From positions 62,001 through 126,000 of the forward strand of contig NZ_JACHLB010000009.1 of NCBI RefSeq assembly GCF_014207905.1: DNA of 64,000 nt, read 5' to 3'. Of the stretch, positions 42,894 through 50,299 are shown in pieces. Source of the stretch: Flavobacterium notoginsengisoli. Lineage in GTDB: Bacteria; Bacteroidota; Bacteroidia; Flavobacteriales; Flavobacteriaceae. Positions within the stretch are counted from its first letter, which is position 1. Each line of letters begins with the position of its first letter. The position numbers and the translations under genes were made by a program. The notes under the pieces are model-generated. The model made no database searches. It was not told the origin of the DNA and saw only the letters and a list, made by a program, of their open reading frames with translations.

Positions 42894-43256
42894 TTAATAA
42901 GGGCAATGTCGGCAGTTATTTCCGCAGCAAGTTCCTCTTTTGAGATGGAACCAAGTTTTAAAAACATATTTTCCGTCTTCAATGTAATAATCGATTCCTT
43001 CAATTAAATTTTCAGTTTTAGGTAAAGAAATGGCTTTGTTTTTAGGTGCGTTTTGCGGAGTTATGGTTTCGACATAAGCATCAATTTTATCTTCGCAAGC
43101 TTCTTTGAAACAAATTGGACAAAGGCAATCGCCTCCTTCAGAAAGATTAAATATTGGCGGGTAATCATTGCACCAGCATTTGGTTTCTACAGATATATCT
43201 CCACAGCTGAATTCAGAATCACAGCTTGAGCAAATTTTCATTTTTGTGGTATTCAT
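42894..43256 (-). CDS. Cys-rich CWC / DUF5522 protein
   Basis: A 120-residue protein with many Cys in zinc-binding arrangements: MKICSSCDSEFSCG, KCWCND, CLCPICFKEAC and the C-terminal CCGNNCRHCPY. The N-terminal part matches the Cys-rich CWC family and the C-terminal part, after YVFKTWFHLKRG, DUF5522. I use the ATG at 43256; the longer frame runs into the shared divergent promoter region. It lies between cobU and the divergent btuF, so it may have a role in this locus, but the family is common elsewhere and no activity is known. Confidence 0.8.
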   Translation of the reverse strand: MNTTKMKICSSCDSEFSCGDISVETKCWCNDYPPIFNLSEGGDCLCPICFKEACEDKIDAYVETITPQNAPKNKAISLPKTENLIEGIDYYIEDGKYVFKTWFHLKRGTCCGNNCRHCPY

Positions 43257-43321
43257 GTTGTAAAGATACAATTGTTTAAATTTGTAAGAATAAAGGTAAA
43301 CAAAAAAAATAGAAAATACTT

Positions 43322-43329
43322 TACCTTTG
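43322..43329 (+). promoter_or_regulatory. -7 element before btuF
   Basis: TACCTTTG matches TAnnTTTG 20 bases before the ATG at 43350. No good -33 TTG is seen, and no second cobalamin riboswitch is present in the 93-base divergent gap. Confidence 0.4.
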
Positions 43330-43349
43330 TGCCATCCAAAACCTAAACC

Positions 43350-44492
43350 ATGAGACAAATATTCCCTAAAATGATTTTTGCAGCAGTTTTTTTTATCCTT
43401 ACAGGATGTAAGAAGAACGAAAAAACAGAACCTGTAAAAACAATAAATGCCAAAAATAGTATCGAATATGCATCAGGACTTTCAATCGTAAAATATGACG
43501 ATTATTCTGTTGTAACTGTTTCAAATCCATGGCCAAATGCAGATAAAGATTTCAAATATATCTTAAAAGAAAAAGACGCAAAAGTTCCAGATAGTCTTCA
43601 ATCTTATACTTCAATTCAGGTTCCGCTAGAGTCTGTTGTGGTTACTTCAACAACTAATATTCCATTTTTAGAAATGTTGGAAGTAGAAAACAAATTAGTT
43701 GGTTTTCCGCATACCGATTATATTTCTTCGGAAAAAACCAGAGCTTTAATTGACAAAGGTTCTGTGAAAAACGTTGGACAAAATGAAAAATTGAATATCG
43801 AGCAATTAATAGAATTGGCACCAAATTTAATTGTCACTTTTGGAGTTGATAATAACAATCCGATGTTGGATAATCTGAAAAAAAGTGGTTTAAATGTTCT
43901 AATTCAAGGTGATTGGATGGAACAATCTCCTCTTGGAAAAGCAGAATGGATAAAACTTTACGGAGCTTTATTCGGAAAAGAAGATAAAGCAAAAGAACTT
44001 TTTGATAAAATCGTAGAAAGTTACAATCAGGCTAAGAAATTAGTTGCCGATAAACCTGCAACATCTAAAGTATTGTATGGTTCAATGTACGAAGATGTTT
44101 GGTATGTTGCCAAAGGAAATAGCTGGGTCGCACAGTTTATGAAAGATGCTCAAGCAACTTATTTATGGGCAGATTTAAAGGGAAGTGGAAGCGAAGGTTT
44201 ATCATTCGAAAAAGTTTTAGACAAAGCCAAAACAGCTAATGTTTGGATTGCTTCGGGATCTTTTAAAAGTCTTGACGAACTACAAAAAGCAAACCCGCAT
44301 TACGGAGAATTTGATGCTTTTAAAAATAAAAGTGTTTATAATTTTGAAGGAAAACTAGGTGCAACAGGCGGAACAGTTTATTACGAACTAGCGCCAAGCC
44401 GTCCAGATTTGGTGTTGAAAGATTATATCAAGATTTTTCATCCTGATTTATTGGCGAGTTACGAATTTACTTTCGCATCAAAACTGAATTAA
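43350..44492 (+). CDS. btuF: Corrinoid ABC transporter substrate-binding lipoprotein
   Basis: A 380-residue lipoprotein (FFILTGC, Cys20) with the FeB/BtuF-type fold: VVVTSTTNIPFLEMLEVENK, then FPHTDYISS, LNIEQLIELAPNLIVTFG and a helical backbone. It delivers a metal-chelate substrate, here probably cobalamin or cobinamide, to the permease. The family also includes iron-siderophore binders, so the corrinoid assignment rests on the flanking cob, btuB and btuG genes. It is followed after one base by the permease. Confidence 0.82.
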   Translation: MRQIFPKMIFAAVFFILTGCKKNEKTEPVKTINAKNSIEYASGLSIVKYDDYSVVTVSNPWPNADKDFKYILKEKDAKVPDSLQSYTSIQVPLESVVVTSTTNIPFLEMLEVENKLVGFPHTDYISSEKTRALIDKGSVKNVGQNEKLNIEQLIELAPNLIVTFGVDNNNPMLDNLKKSGLNVLIQGDWMEQSPLGKAEWIKLYGALFGKEDKAKELFDKIVESYNQAKKLVADKPATSKVLYGSMYEDVWYVAKGNSWVAQFMKDAQATYLWADLKGSGSEGLSFEKVLDKAKTANVWIASGSFKSLDELQKANPHYGEFDAFKNKSVYNFEGKLGATGGTVYYELAPSRPDLVLKDYIKIFHPDLLASYEFTFASKLN

Positions 44493-44493
44493 T

Positions 44494-45522
44494 TTGGCAA
44501 ATAAAAAACGAAATACCATTTTATTTGCAGTTTTGACTTTAGGTCTTTTATTGATGTTTTTTGCAAGCATTAGTTTAGGATCGGTTACTATTCCGCTAAA
44601 AGATGTTGTGGCAAGTCTGACTGGAGGTCATGCCACAAAATCGACTTGGGAATATATTATTATTAATTACCGTTTGCCAAAAGCAATTACAGCAGTTTTA
44701 GTCGGAAGTGGATTATCAATCAGCGGGCTTTTAATGCAGACTTTGTTCCGAAATCCACTTGCTGGACCTTACGTTTTAGGATTGAGTTCTGGCGCGAGTT
44801 TAGGAGTTGCCTTTGTAATTTTAGGAGCTGGGTTTTTGCCTTCGTTTTTAAGTGCAATTGCATTGTCTTCGTATGGAATTGTTTTGGCTTCTACTTTTGG
44901 AAGTACATTAGTTTTATTACTCGTTTTATTGGTTTCACAGCGTTTGCGCGATACTATGGCAATCTTGATAGTCGGATTAATGTTTGGAAGTTTTACCACA
45001 GCAATTGTGAGTGTTCTAACTTACTTCAGTACAGCAGAACAGCTTCAAAAATTTACTTTTTGGTCAATGGGAAGTCTTGGGAATCTTTCGTGGGCTACAA
45101 TCGGAATTTTAACAACTTGTGTTGTAATCGGATTGCTTTTAAGTGCCAAAAGCATAAAACCTTTAAATGCATTACTTCTTGGAGAAAATTACGCCAAAAG
45201 CATGGGTTTGAATTTTAAACAGGCAAGATTAATAATCATTTTTGCAACTAGTATTTTATCTGGAGCAATTACTGCATTTGCGGGTCCGATTGCATTTATT
45301 GGTTTAGCTGTGCCACATATTGCAAAATTGACTTTTCAAACCAGTAATCACACTATATTGTTTTGGAGTACTTTATTCTTTGGATCAATTATAATGTTGT
45401 TTTGTGATATTGTTTCGCAAATGCCTGGTTTAGATGTTACGCTTCCTATAAATGCCATTACATCTATAATTGGTGCGCCGGTTGTTATTTGGCTTTTAGT
45501 TAGAAAAAGAAATTTTCAATAA
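44494..45522 (+). CDS. btuC: FecCD-type corrinoid ABC permease
   Basis: A 342-residue membrane protein with about ten helices and FecCD-family motifs: YRLPKAITAVLVGSGLSISG, LMQTLFRNPLAGPYVLGLSS and GPIAFIGLAVPHIAK. It starts at TTG (44494), one base after the btuF stop; no in-frame ATG fits before residue 21, and the N-terminus as read is the normal one for the family. The functional unit is BtuC with BtuF and BtuD. Confidence 0.86.
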   Translation: MANKKRNTILFAVLTLGLLLMFFASISLGSVTIPLKDVVASLTGGHATKSTWEYIIINYRLPKAITAVLVGSGLSISGLLMQTLFRNPLAGPYVLGLSSGASLGVAFVILGAGFLPSFLSAIALSSYGIVLASTFGSTLVLLLVLLVSQRLRDTMAILIVGLMFGSFTTAIVSVLTYFSTAEQLQKFTFWSMGSLGNLSWATIGILTTCVVIGLLLSAKSIKPLNALLLGENYAKSMGLNFKQARLIIIFATSILSGAITAFAGPIAFIGLAVPHIAKLTFQTSNHTILFWSTLFFGSIIMLFCDIVSQMPGLDVTLPINAITSIIGAPVVIWLLVRKRNFQ

Positions 45523-45535
45523 TTTGTTTAGCCAC

Positions 45536-45633
45536 TCCCGATAGCGATCGGGATATAAAGATTAGCACAGATTTTTTAATTATTTAGATAAAAAAAACTT
45601 AGAGCCTTAGTATCTCAGAATCTTAGAACCTTT
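45536..45633. repeat. CCCGAT palindrome and TTAG repeat between btuC and btuD
   Basis: CCCGAT-AGCG-ATCGGG (45537-45552) is a short perfect palindrome. It is followed by a TTAG-rich unit (45599-45633, CTTAGAGCCTTAGTATCTCA type) of the same family as the outer arms of the island at 11955-12414. The repeats form most of the 115-base gap inside the importer operon. Confidence 0.6.
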
Positions 45634-45637
45634 AAAA

Positions 45638-46414
45638 ATGAAATCAATTCTAACTACATCGCATCTAAATATCGGATATAAATCCAAGAAAGGTGTTATG
45701 AATATTGCTGAGAATCTGAATTTGAATTTAGAAGCAGGAAAACTAATTACTTTAATCGGAGCAAACGGAATTGGAAAATCGACTTTATTGAGAACGATTA
45801 CTGGAATTCAAAAGCCTTTGTCGGGAAATGTTTATTTGAATGAAAAAGAGATTTCGAATTATAAACCTTTAGAATTAGCACAGAATTTAAGTCTGGTTTT
45901 AACCGAAAAATTGCCACCAAGTAATTTGTCGGTTTTTGAATTAGTTGCTTTAGGTCGTCAGCCTTATACCAATTGGGTTGATAAATTGTCAAATGAAGAT
46001 GTTGTAAAAGTTCAAGAAGCAATGCAATTAACGCAAATTGAGCATTTAGCTTCAAAAAAACATTTTCAAATTAGCGATGGACAATTGCAGAAAGTTTTAA
46101 TTGCAAGAGCTTTGGCACAAGATACGCCGCTAATTATTTTAGATGAACCAACAACTCATTTAGATTTACTGCATAAAGTTTCTTTATTTAAATTATTGAA
46201 GAAACTAACACAAGAAACTCAAAAGTGCATTTTGTTTTCTACGCATGATATTGATCTTGCTATTCAGTTAAGTGACGAAATGATTATGATGACGCCAGAA
46301 AATATTACACAAGATCAGCCTTGTAATTTGATTTCGAATGGAAGTTTCAGCAATTTATTTAAAGATGAAAATATTGTTTTTGATGCTGAAAAAGGGAAGT
46401 TTATTGTGAATTAA
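45638..46414 (+). CDS. btuD: Corrinoid ABC transporter ATPase
   Basis: A 258-residue ATPase: Walker A GANGIGKST (41-49), Walker B LIILDEPTTHLD (about 165), and the switch in FSTHDIDLAI. The ABC signature reads ISDGQLQK where LSGGQ is usual; the second Gly is Asp, a variant also seen in other FecE/BtuD-type ATPases. A 115-base repeat-rich gap separates it from btuC. Its stop overlaps the convergent gene at 46411 by a few bases. Confidence 0.86.
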   Translation: MKSILTTSHLNIGYKSKKGVMNIAENLNLNLEAGKLITLIGANGIGKSTLLRTITGIQKPLSGNVYLNEKEISNYKPLELAQNLSLVLTEKLPPSNLSVFELVALGRQPYTNWVDKLSNEDVVKVQEAMQLTQIEHLASKKHFQISDGQLQKVLIARALAQDTPLIILDEPTTHLDLLHKVSLFKLLKKLTQETQKCILFSTHDIDLAIQLSDEMIMMTPENITQDQPCNLISNGSFSNLFKDENIVFDAEKGKFIVN

Positions 46415-47220
46415 AGACTTTTTTCAAAACGGACTCTATAAACATGAAGTAGATTTTCTAAATCCTCAAGCGCTATATCTAAGTCGTTAATTTCAATTTT
46501 TTCATCATTAAAAGCCAAATACTGTTTTGCATTTTTTTGGTTTCTATCTAAAAAAACGCTGTCATTGTATATATCTTTCCATGAAACAAGTTCATCGTCT
46601 TTCAATTGTATTCCTTGAGCATTAATTATAATCTGAGGTTTATTGTCGGATAGTTTTTTAATTTCTCCGTATATTAGGTATAAGCTCAAACCTATAAATA
46701 ATAGTCCAAAATATTGTTTTATAAATACAAGAAAAATACCTGTTAAGCCGATAATTACATAAATAATTAATGAAAAAATTATTGAAGTTTTCGAATAGTA
46801 TATTAGGGTTTCATTAGGAACTGAAATGTCATCCTTGAAGATGTCTTTTTCTAGAAATTTCTTATCTAACTGTTTTAATTTTTGTTTTTGCAGATCGTTT
46901 TTAAATTCTGTTTTTTCTAACCAGTTTCCTTTTTCCCAAATCAATTTTTCTTCAACAGCTTTTCTCTGTAATTCGTGAACATTTCTAACATTTTCGTAAG
47001 CCCATATTTTCCAATTAGCTGCAAAATAGCTCCATACTAGCCAGCCAGATATAAATCCAGAAAGAAAGCCAATAGGAAGAATAATCCATCCTTCTACTAT
47101 TTTAGCATAAGTAAGGTAAATTGAAACGAAGATAATGCTAAAAGTAACAATCATTGGCAAATGTTTTAATTGCCATCTGCCTTTGCTCAATGCTTGCTCT
47201 ACAGTAATGTTTTCTTTCAT
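46411..47220 (-). CDS. Four-helix membrane protein, unknown function
   Basis: A 269-residue protein with two helix pairs (about 20-70 and 150-195), a charged helical cytoplasmic segment between them (VHELQRKAVEEKLIWEKGNW) and a C-terminal domain of about 70 residues with PH-like alternation (ELVSWKDIYNDSVF). No family recognised. Convergent with btuD with overlapping stop codons; no evidence links it to cobalamin. Confidence 0.78.
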   Translation of the reverse strand: MKENITVEQALSKGRWQLKHLPMIVTFSIIFVSIYLTYAKIVEGWIILPIGFLSGFISGWLVWSYFAANWKIWAYENVRNVHELQRKAVEEKLIWEKGNWLEKTEFKNDLQKQKLKQLDKKFLEKDIFKDDISVPNETLIYYSKTSIIFSLIIYVIIGLTGIFLVFIKQYFGLLFIGLSLYLIYGEIKKLSDNKPQIIINAQGIQLKDDELVSWKDIYNDSVFLDRNQKNAKQYLAFNDEKIEINDLDIALEDLENLLHVYRVRFEKSL

Positions 47221-47275
47221 ATGCTTAAAGAAGGAGTTTAATTTGTATTATTATTCCGATTAAGCAAATAAACAA

Positions 47276-47734
47276 TTAAATTTTCTGTAATCCAATTTGT
47301 CTTTTAGCTTCGCCAACTACAAAAGCGACAGAATTGGCAATATTAAAAGAACGAATAAGTGGTGACATCGGAATTGTTAAATGATTTTCGAATCTCGCCA
47401 TGAATTCCTTACTTAACCCAACACTTTCTTTCCCGAAAACCAGCCAATCGCCATCTTGAAATTCATTTTCCAAATACGATTTTTCAGAATGTGAACTCAT
47501 TAAAAATACGCGAGAATGATCTGGAATCTGTGCAATCCATTCTTCAACGTTTTGATATTCGGTAACATCAAGATGAACCCAATAATCCAATCCGGAACGT
47601 TTTAGATTTTTATCATTAATAACAAATCCGAATGGATGAATTAAGTGCAATCGGCTTTCTGTGCCTACGCACAATCTTCCGATATTTCCAGTATTATTTG
47701 GTATTTCAGGTTCTACAAGAACTATATTTAGCAT
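47276..47734 (-). CDS. trmL: SPOUT tRNA 2'-O-methyltransferase, TrmL-like
   Basis: A 152-residue SPOUT methyltransferase: MLNIVLVEPEIPNNTGNIGR, DYWVHLDV, then the knotted C-terminus with FGKESVGLS, IPMSPLIRSFNIANSVAFVV. TrmL methylates the wobble cytidine/uridine-34 ribose in some leucine tRNAs. The last block has FNIANSV where many have LNLSNAV, a small variation. It lies directly downstream of the pseudouridine synthase gene, so the two RNA-modifying genes are probably cotranscribed. Confidence 0.88.
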   Translation of the reverse strand: MLNIVLVEPEIPNNTGNIGRLCVGTESRLHLIHPFGFVINDKNLKRSGLDYWVHLDVTEYQNVEEWIAQIPDHSRVFLMSSHSEKSYLENEFQDGDWLVFGKESVGLSKEFMARFENHLTIPMSPLIRSFNIANSVAFVVGEAKRQIGLQKI

Positions 47735-47756
47735 TATCGTTTATTTGTTAATTTGT

Positions 47757-48329
47757 TTAATCGTTTAATCGAAAATCCGAAACTTCTAAAACCTCGCCCG
47801 CTTTTAAGTTTTGCAAATATACATTTCCTATTCGTACACGAACCAAACGCAATGTTGGAAAACCTACAGCTGCAGTCATTTTTCTGACTTGGCGAAATTT
47901 CCCTTCTCTTACCGTGATTGAAGCCCAAGAAGTTGGACCATGACGTTCGTCTCTGATTTTTTTGGCTCTTACTCCAAAATCGGGAATTTCATTTACAATA
48001 AAAGCTTTGCTGGGTTTTGTTTTATATTTTCCTCCGTCAAGTCCAATTTCTACACCTTTTTGTAATTTTTCAATAGCTTCAGGAGTAATTAAGCCGTCCA
48101 CTTGAACATAATATTCTTTGTCGACTTTTTTGCTTCGCACGAGTTCGCTCATGTTTCCTTCGGTAGTCAGTAGAAGCAAACCTTCAGAATCTTCGTCGAG
48201 TCTTCCAATTGCCATTGTTCCTTCTGGAAAATCATGCAATTCGCCCAAAAGCTTTTTCTTTCTTTTTAATTCATAAATAAATTGGCTCAAATAGCCGTAC
48301 GGTTTAAAAAGAATGAAGTGTCTGTGCAT
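47757..48329 (-). CDS. RsuA/RluE-family pseudouridine synthase
   Basis: A 190-residue synthase of the RluE type without an N-terminal S4 domain. The catalytic motif AIGRLDEDSEGLLLLT places the Asp at 45. VDKEYYVQVDG, REGKFRQVRKMTAAVGFPT and LRLVRVRIG complete the family pattern. It probably makes a pseudouridine in 23S rRNA; the exact position cannot be read. It ends 22 bases before trmL. Confidence 0.87.
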   Translation of the reverse strand: MHRHFILFKPYGYLSQFIYELKRKKKLLGELHDFPEGTMAIGRLDEDSEGLLLLTTEGNMSELVRSKKVDKEYYVQVDGLITPEAIEKLQKGVEIGLDGGKYKTKPSKAFIVNEIPDFGVRAKKIRDERHGPTSWASITVREGKFRQVRKMTAAVGFPTLRLVRVRIGNVYLQNLKAGEVLEVSDFRLND

Positions 48330-48374
48330 TTTTAATTTTTTGCAAAGATAGTCTCTTTCTTAAAATGAAACCAA

Positions 48375-48581
48375 TTATTGCTTTTGCGCTTTCATTTTTT
48401 TCAGCCATTGATATATAAACCATACGGCGCTAAAAGCAAAAATCTCAAGTAAAGCCCAATAATAGTTTTGAAAAAAATCATGAAAATAGCTTCCAACAGA
48501 AATATAAATAGAAGCCATACAAATTTTGATTAAAATGAATTCGGCGTTTGACCAGCTGGTTTTGATTTTGAAGAAATTCAT
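48375..48581 (-). CDS. Small two-helix membrane protein
   Basis: A 68-residue protein with two hydrophobic helices (about 15-32 and 43-60) and a basic tail (WLKKMKAQKQ). It lies 45 bases before the pseudouridine synthase gene on the same strand. No family recognised; the composition and the absence of a better frame support coding. Confidence 0.6.
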   Translation of the reverse strand: MNFFKIKTSWSNAEFILIKICMASIYISVGSYFHDFFQNYYWALLEIFAFSAVWFIYQWLKKMKAQKQ

Positions 48582-48679
48582 AAGCTAAGAATTAAATTAA
48601 ATCGTAAAATGTTGTAAATAAAGATAGTGAATTATGAAAAATGAACTGTTATAAACCCAAAGCAATGTTAAACCGCTTA

Positions 48680-48702
48680 GTTTTAAGATTTATAATTCGT
48701 AA
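48680..48702 (+). promoter_or_regulatory. GTTTT-N13-CGTAA box, copy 1
   Basis: GTTTT (48680-48684) and CGTAA (48698-48702) lie 13 bases apart; the CGTAA ends 31 bases before the ATG at 48734. The same two boxes, spacing and distance to the start occur at 49210 before the SDR gene. Confidence 0.5.
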
Positions 48703-48733
48703 TATTAGGTAAGAAACTCAAAAGAAAAATGCC

Positions 48734-49108
48734 ATGGAAACGAATAAATTAGGAACAAAAAAGATAAACGGAACGCAAAAAAATATTGATGAATCTAAAG
48801 GAAAAAACGTTTCGCACGATAAAGATTTAAAAGACGCAAAACTCAATAAAGAATTGGTGTCTGATAAAGATGGAGATAAAAAGATTGTGGAAAGAGCTAG
48901 AAACGAAAATGAGGATATTAAATCTAAAATTTCTAAAACGGATTCTAAAAATCCAAATGCAAATCGAGGTGTTTCAACTGAAGAAGAAGCCAATAAAACG
49001 GTAGAAAATAAAGATCGCAATTCTGATATTACTCCAAACCGATATCCAAACTCTCATCCAGACAATCATGAAGATCGCGGAAACATGAAATTGGACGAAG
49101 ACGAGTAA
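48734..49108 (+). CDS. Highly charged hydrophilic protein, stress-type
   Basis: A 124-residue protein with hardly any hydrophobic residues, rich in Lys, Asp, Glu and Asn (DKDGDKKIVERARNENEDIK) and likely to be disordered. It has no signal peptide. Such LEA-like proteins are often made in general stress, but no homology is shown. It shares an upstream box with the SDR gene at 49264, suggesting joint control. Confidence 0.7.
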   Translation: METNKLGTKKINGTQKNIDESKGKNVSHDKDLKDAKLNKELVSDKDGDKKIVERARNENEDIKSKISKTDSKNPNANRGVSTEEEANKTVENKDRNSDITPNRYPNSHPDNHEDRGNMKLDEDE

Positions 49109-49209
49109 TTTAAATACGAAATTTTCATCAGAATAAAGTCATTTTAATATCAAATAACAAAACATTAGCGGTAAGCGTTAATCTTATTGTAAACTTGCTC
49201 TAAAGTGCC

Positions 49210-49232
49210 GTTTTCATTGATGTTCTTCGTAA
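49210..49232 (+). promoter_or_regulatory. GTTTT-N13-CGTAA box, copy 2
   Basis: GTTTT (49210-49214), 13 bases, CGTAA (49228-49232), then 31 bases to the ATG at 49264. Arrangement is identical to copy 1 at 48680. Both differ from the housekeeping promoter and could belong to an alternative sigma factor. Confidence 0.5.
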
Positions 49233-49263
49233 ATTAGAGGTATCAATTTAAAATATATAAAAA

Positions 49264-50016
49264 ATGGCACTTTTAGAAAATAAAGTAGCTTTTGTGTCTG
49301 GAGGCGGTTCAGGAATCGGACGAGCAGTTGCAGAAGCATACGCTCGAGAAGGAGCAAAAGTAGTAGTATCTGATATTAATGTAGATCACGGTGAAGAAAC
49401 CGTAAAATATATAAAAGACAAAGGCGGAGAAGCTTTTTTTGTAAAGGGAGATTCGTCGAGTGCCGCTGATAATAAACATATGGTTGAGGTTACGGTTTCG
49501 AAATACGGTCGACTTGACATTGCTTGCAACAACGCAGGAATGGGTGGGCCTGCAAAACCAACTGGAGAATACGAACCAGAAGCTTGGGACAAAGTAATAG
49601 CGCTTAATCTAAGCGGTGTTTTTTACGCTTGTCGTTATCAATTAGAGCAAATGGAAAAAAATGGAGGAGGAAGTATTGTCAACATCGCTTCAATTCATGG
49701 TCAGGTTGCAGCTCCAAACAGTGTTGCCTACACAGCAAGTAAACATGGTGTTGTTGGTTTGACTAAAAATATTGCAGTTGAATATGCTCAGAAAAATATT
49801 CGATGTAATGCTGTCGGACCAGGTTATATAGAAACAGCTCTTTTAAAAGATAATTTAAATAAAGATATGATGAATGCGGTTGCCGCTAAATCGGCAATGA
49901 ACCGTTTAGGAACTCCAGAAGAAATTGCCGAGTTGGTAGTTTTCTTAAATTCGGATAAATCATCATTCACAACAGGAAGTTATTTTATAGCCGATGGAGG
50001 TTATACAGCAGTATAA
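49264..50016 (+). CDS. SDR-family oxidoreductase
   Basis: A 250-residue classical short-chain dehydrogenase. The NAD(P) motif is SGGGSGIGRAVA (about 14-25), NNAG follows near 88, and the catalytic YTASKHG has Tyr156 and Lys160. An Asp (SDINVDHGEE) after the second strand suggests NAD preference. It ends ADGGYTAV. Glucose 1-dehydrogenase-type by general likeness only; substrate unknown. A terminator follows. Confidence 0.9.
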   Translation: MALLENKVAFVSGGGSGIGRAVAEAYAREGAKVVVSDINVDHGEETVKYIKDKGGEAFFVKGDSSSAADNKHMVEVTVSKYGRLDIACNNAGMGGPAKPTGEYEPEAWDKVIALNLSGVFYACRYQLEQMEKNGGGSIVNIASIHGQVAAPNSVAYTASKHGVVGLTKNIAVEYAQKNIRCNAVGPGYIETALLKDNLNKDMMNAVAAKSAMNRLGTPEEIAELVVFLNSDKSSFTTGSYFIADGGYTAV

Positions 50017-50044
50017 TTTTTAGACTACATAACAAAGTGAGAAG

Positions 50045-50074
50045 GCAGTAAACGAAAGTTTGCTGCTTTTTTTT
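50045..50074 (+). terminator. Terminator of the SDR gene
   Basis: GCAGTAAAC pairs with GTTTGCTGC (one wobble) around GAAA, followed by eight T. Confidence 0.88.
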
Positions 50075-50242
50075 GTAAGAAATATAGAGTTTTTAAAGGA
50101 GTTTCTCTAATAGTTTTGTTTTGAATAATATTTGGTGTTTCTTCTTTTTGATTGATTTTATTTTAGTAACTTTAATATTGTCTTAAGGTTTTTTGAATAA
50201 TATTGATAAATAAGCAAACGTTAAGTTTAAGGTTTTATAATA

Positions 50243-50271
50243 TTGGCTTAACTTTAAAGGCGATAAATTTG
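50243..50271 (+). promoter_or_regulatory. Promoter of the T9SS nuclease gene
   Basis: TTG (50243-50245), an 18-base spacer and TAAATTTG (50264-50271) match the consensus; the leader would be about 20 bases. The rest of the gap 50075-50242 shows nothing else. Confidence 0.62.
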
Positions 50272-50299
50272 ACTTCTAAAAACTCTATTCTTTAACAGT

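Noticed and set aside
43257..43358. N-terminal extension of the CWC/DUF5522 gene
   Set aside because: It would overlap the start of btuF and the divergent promoter region; the Cys-rich domain begins right after 43256.
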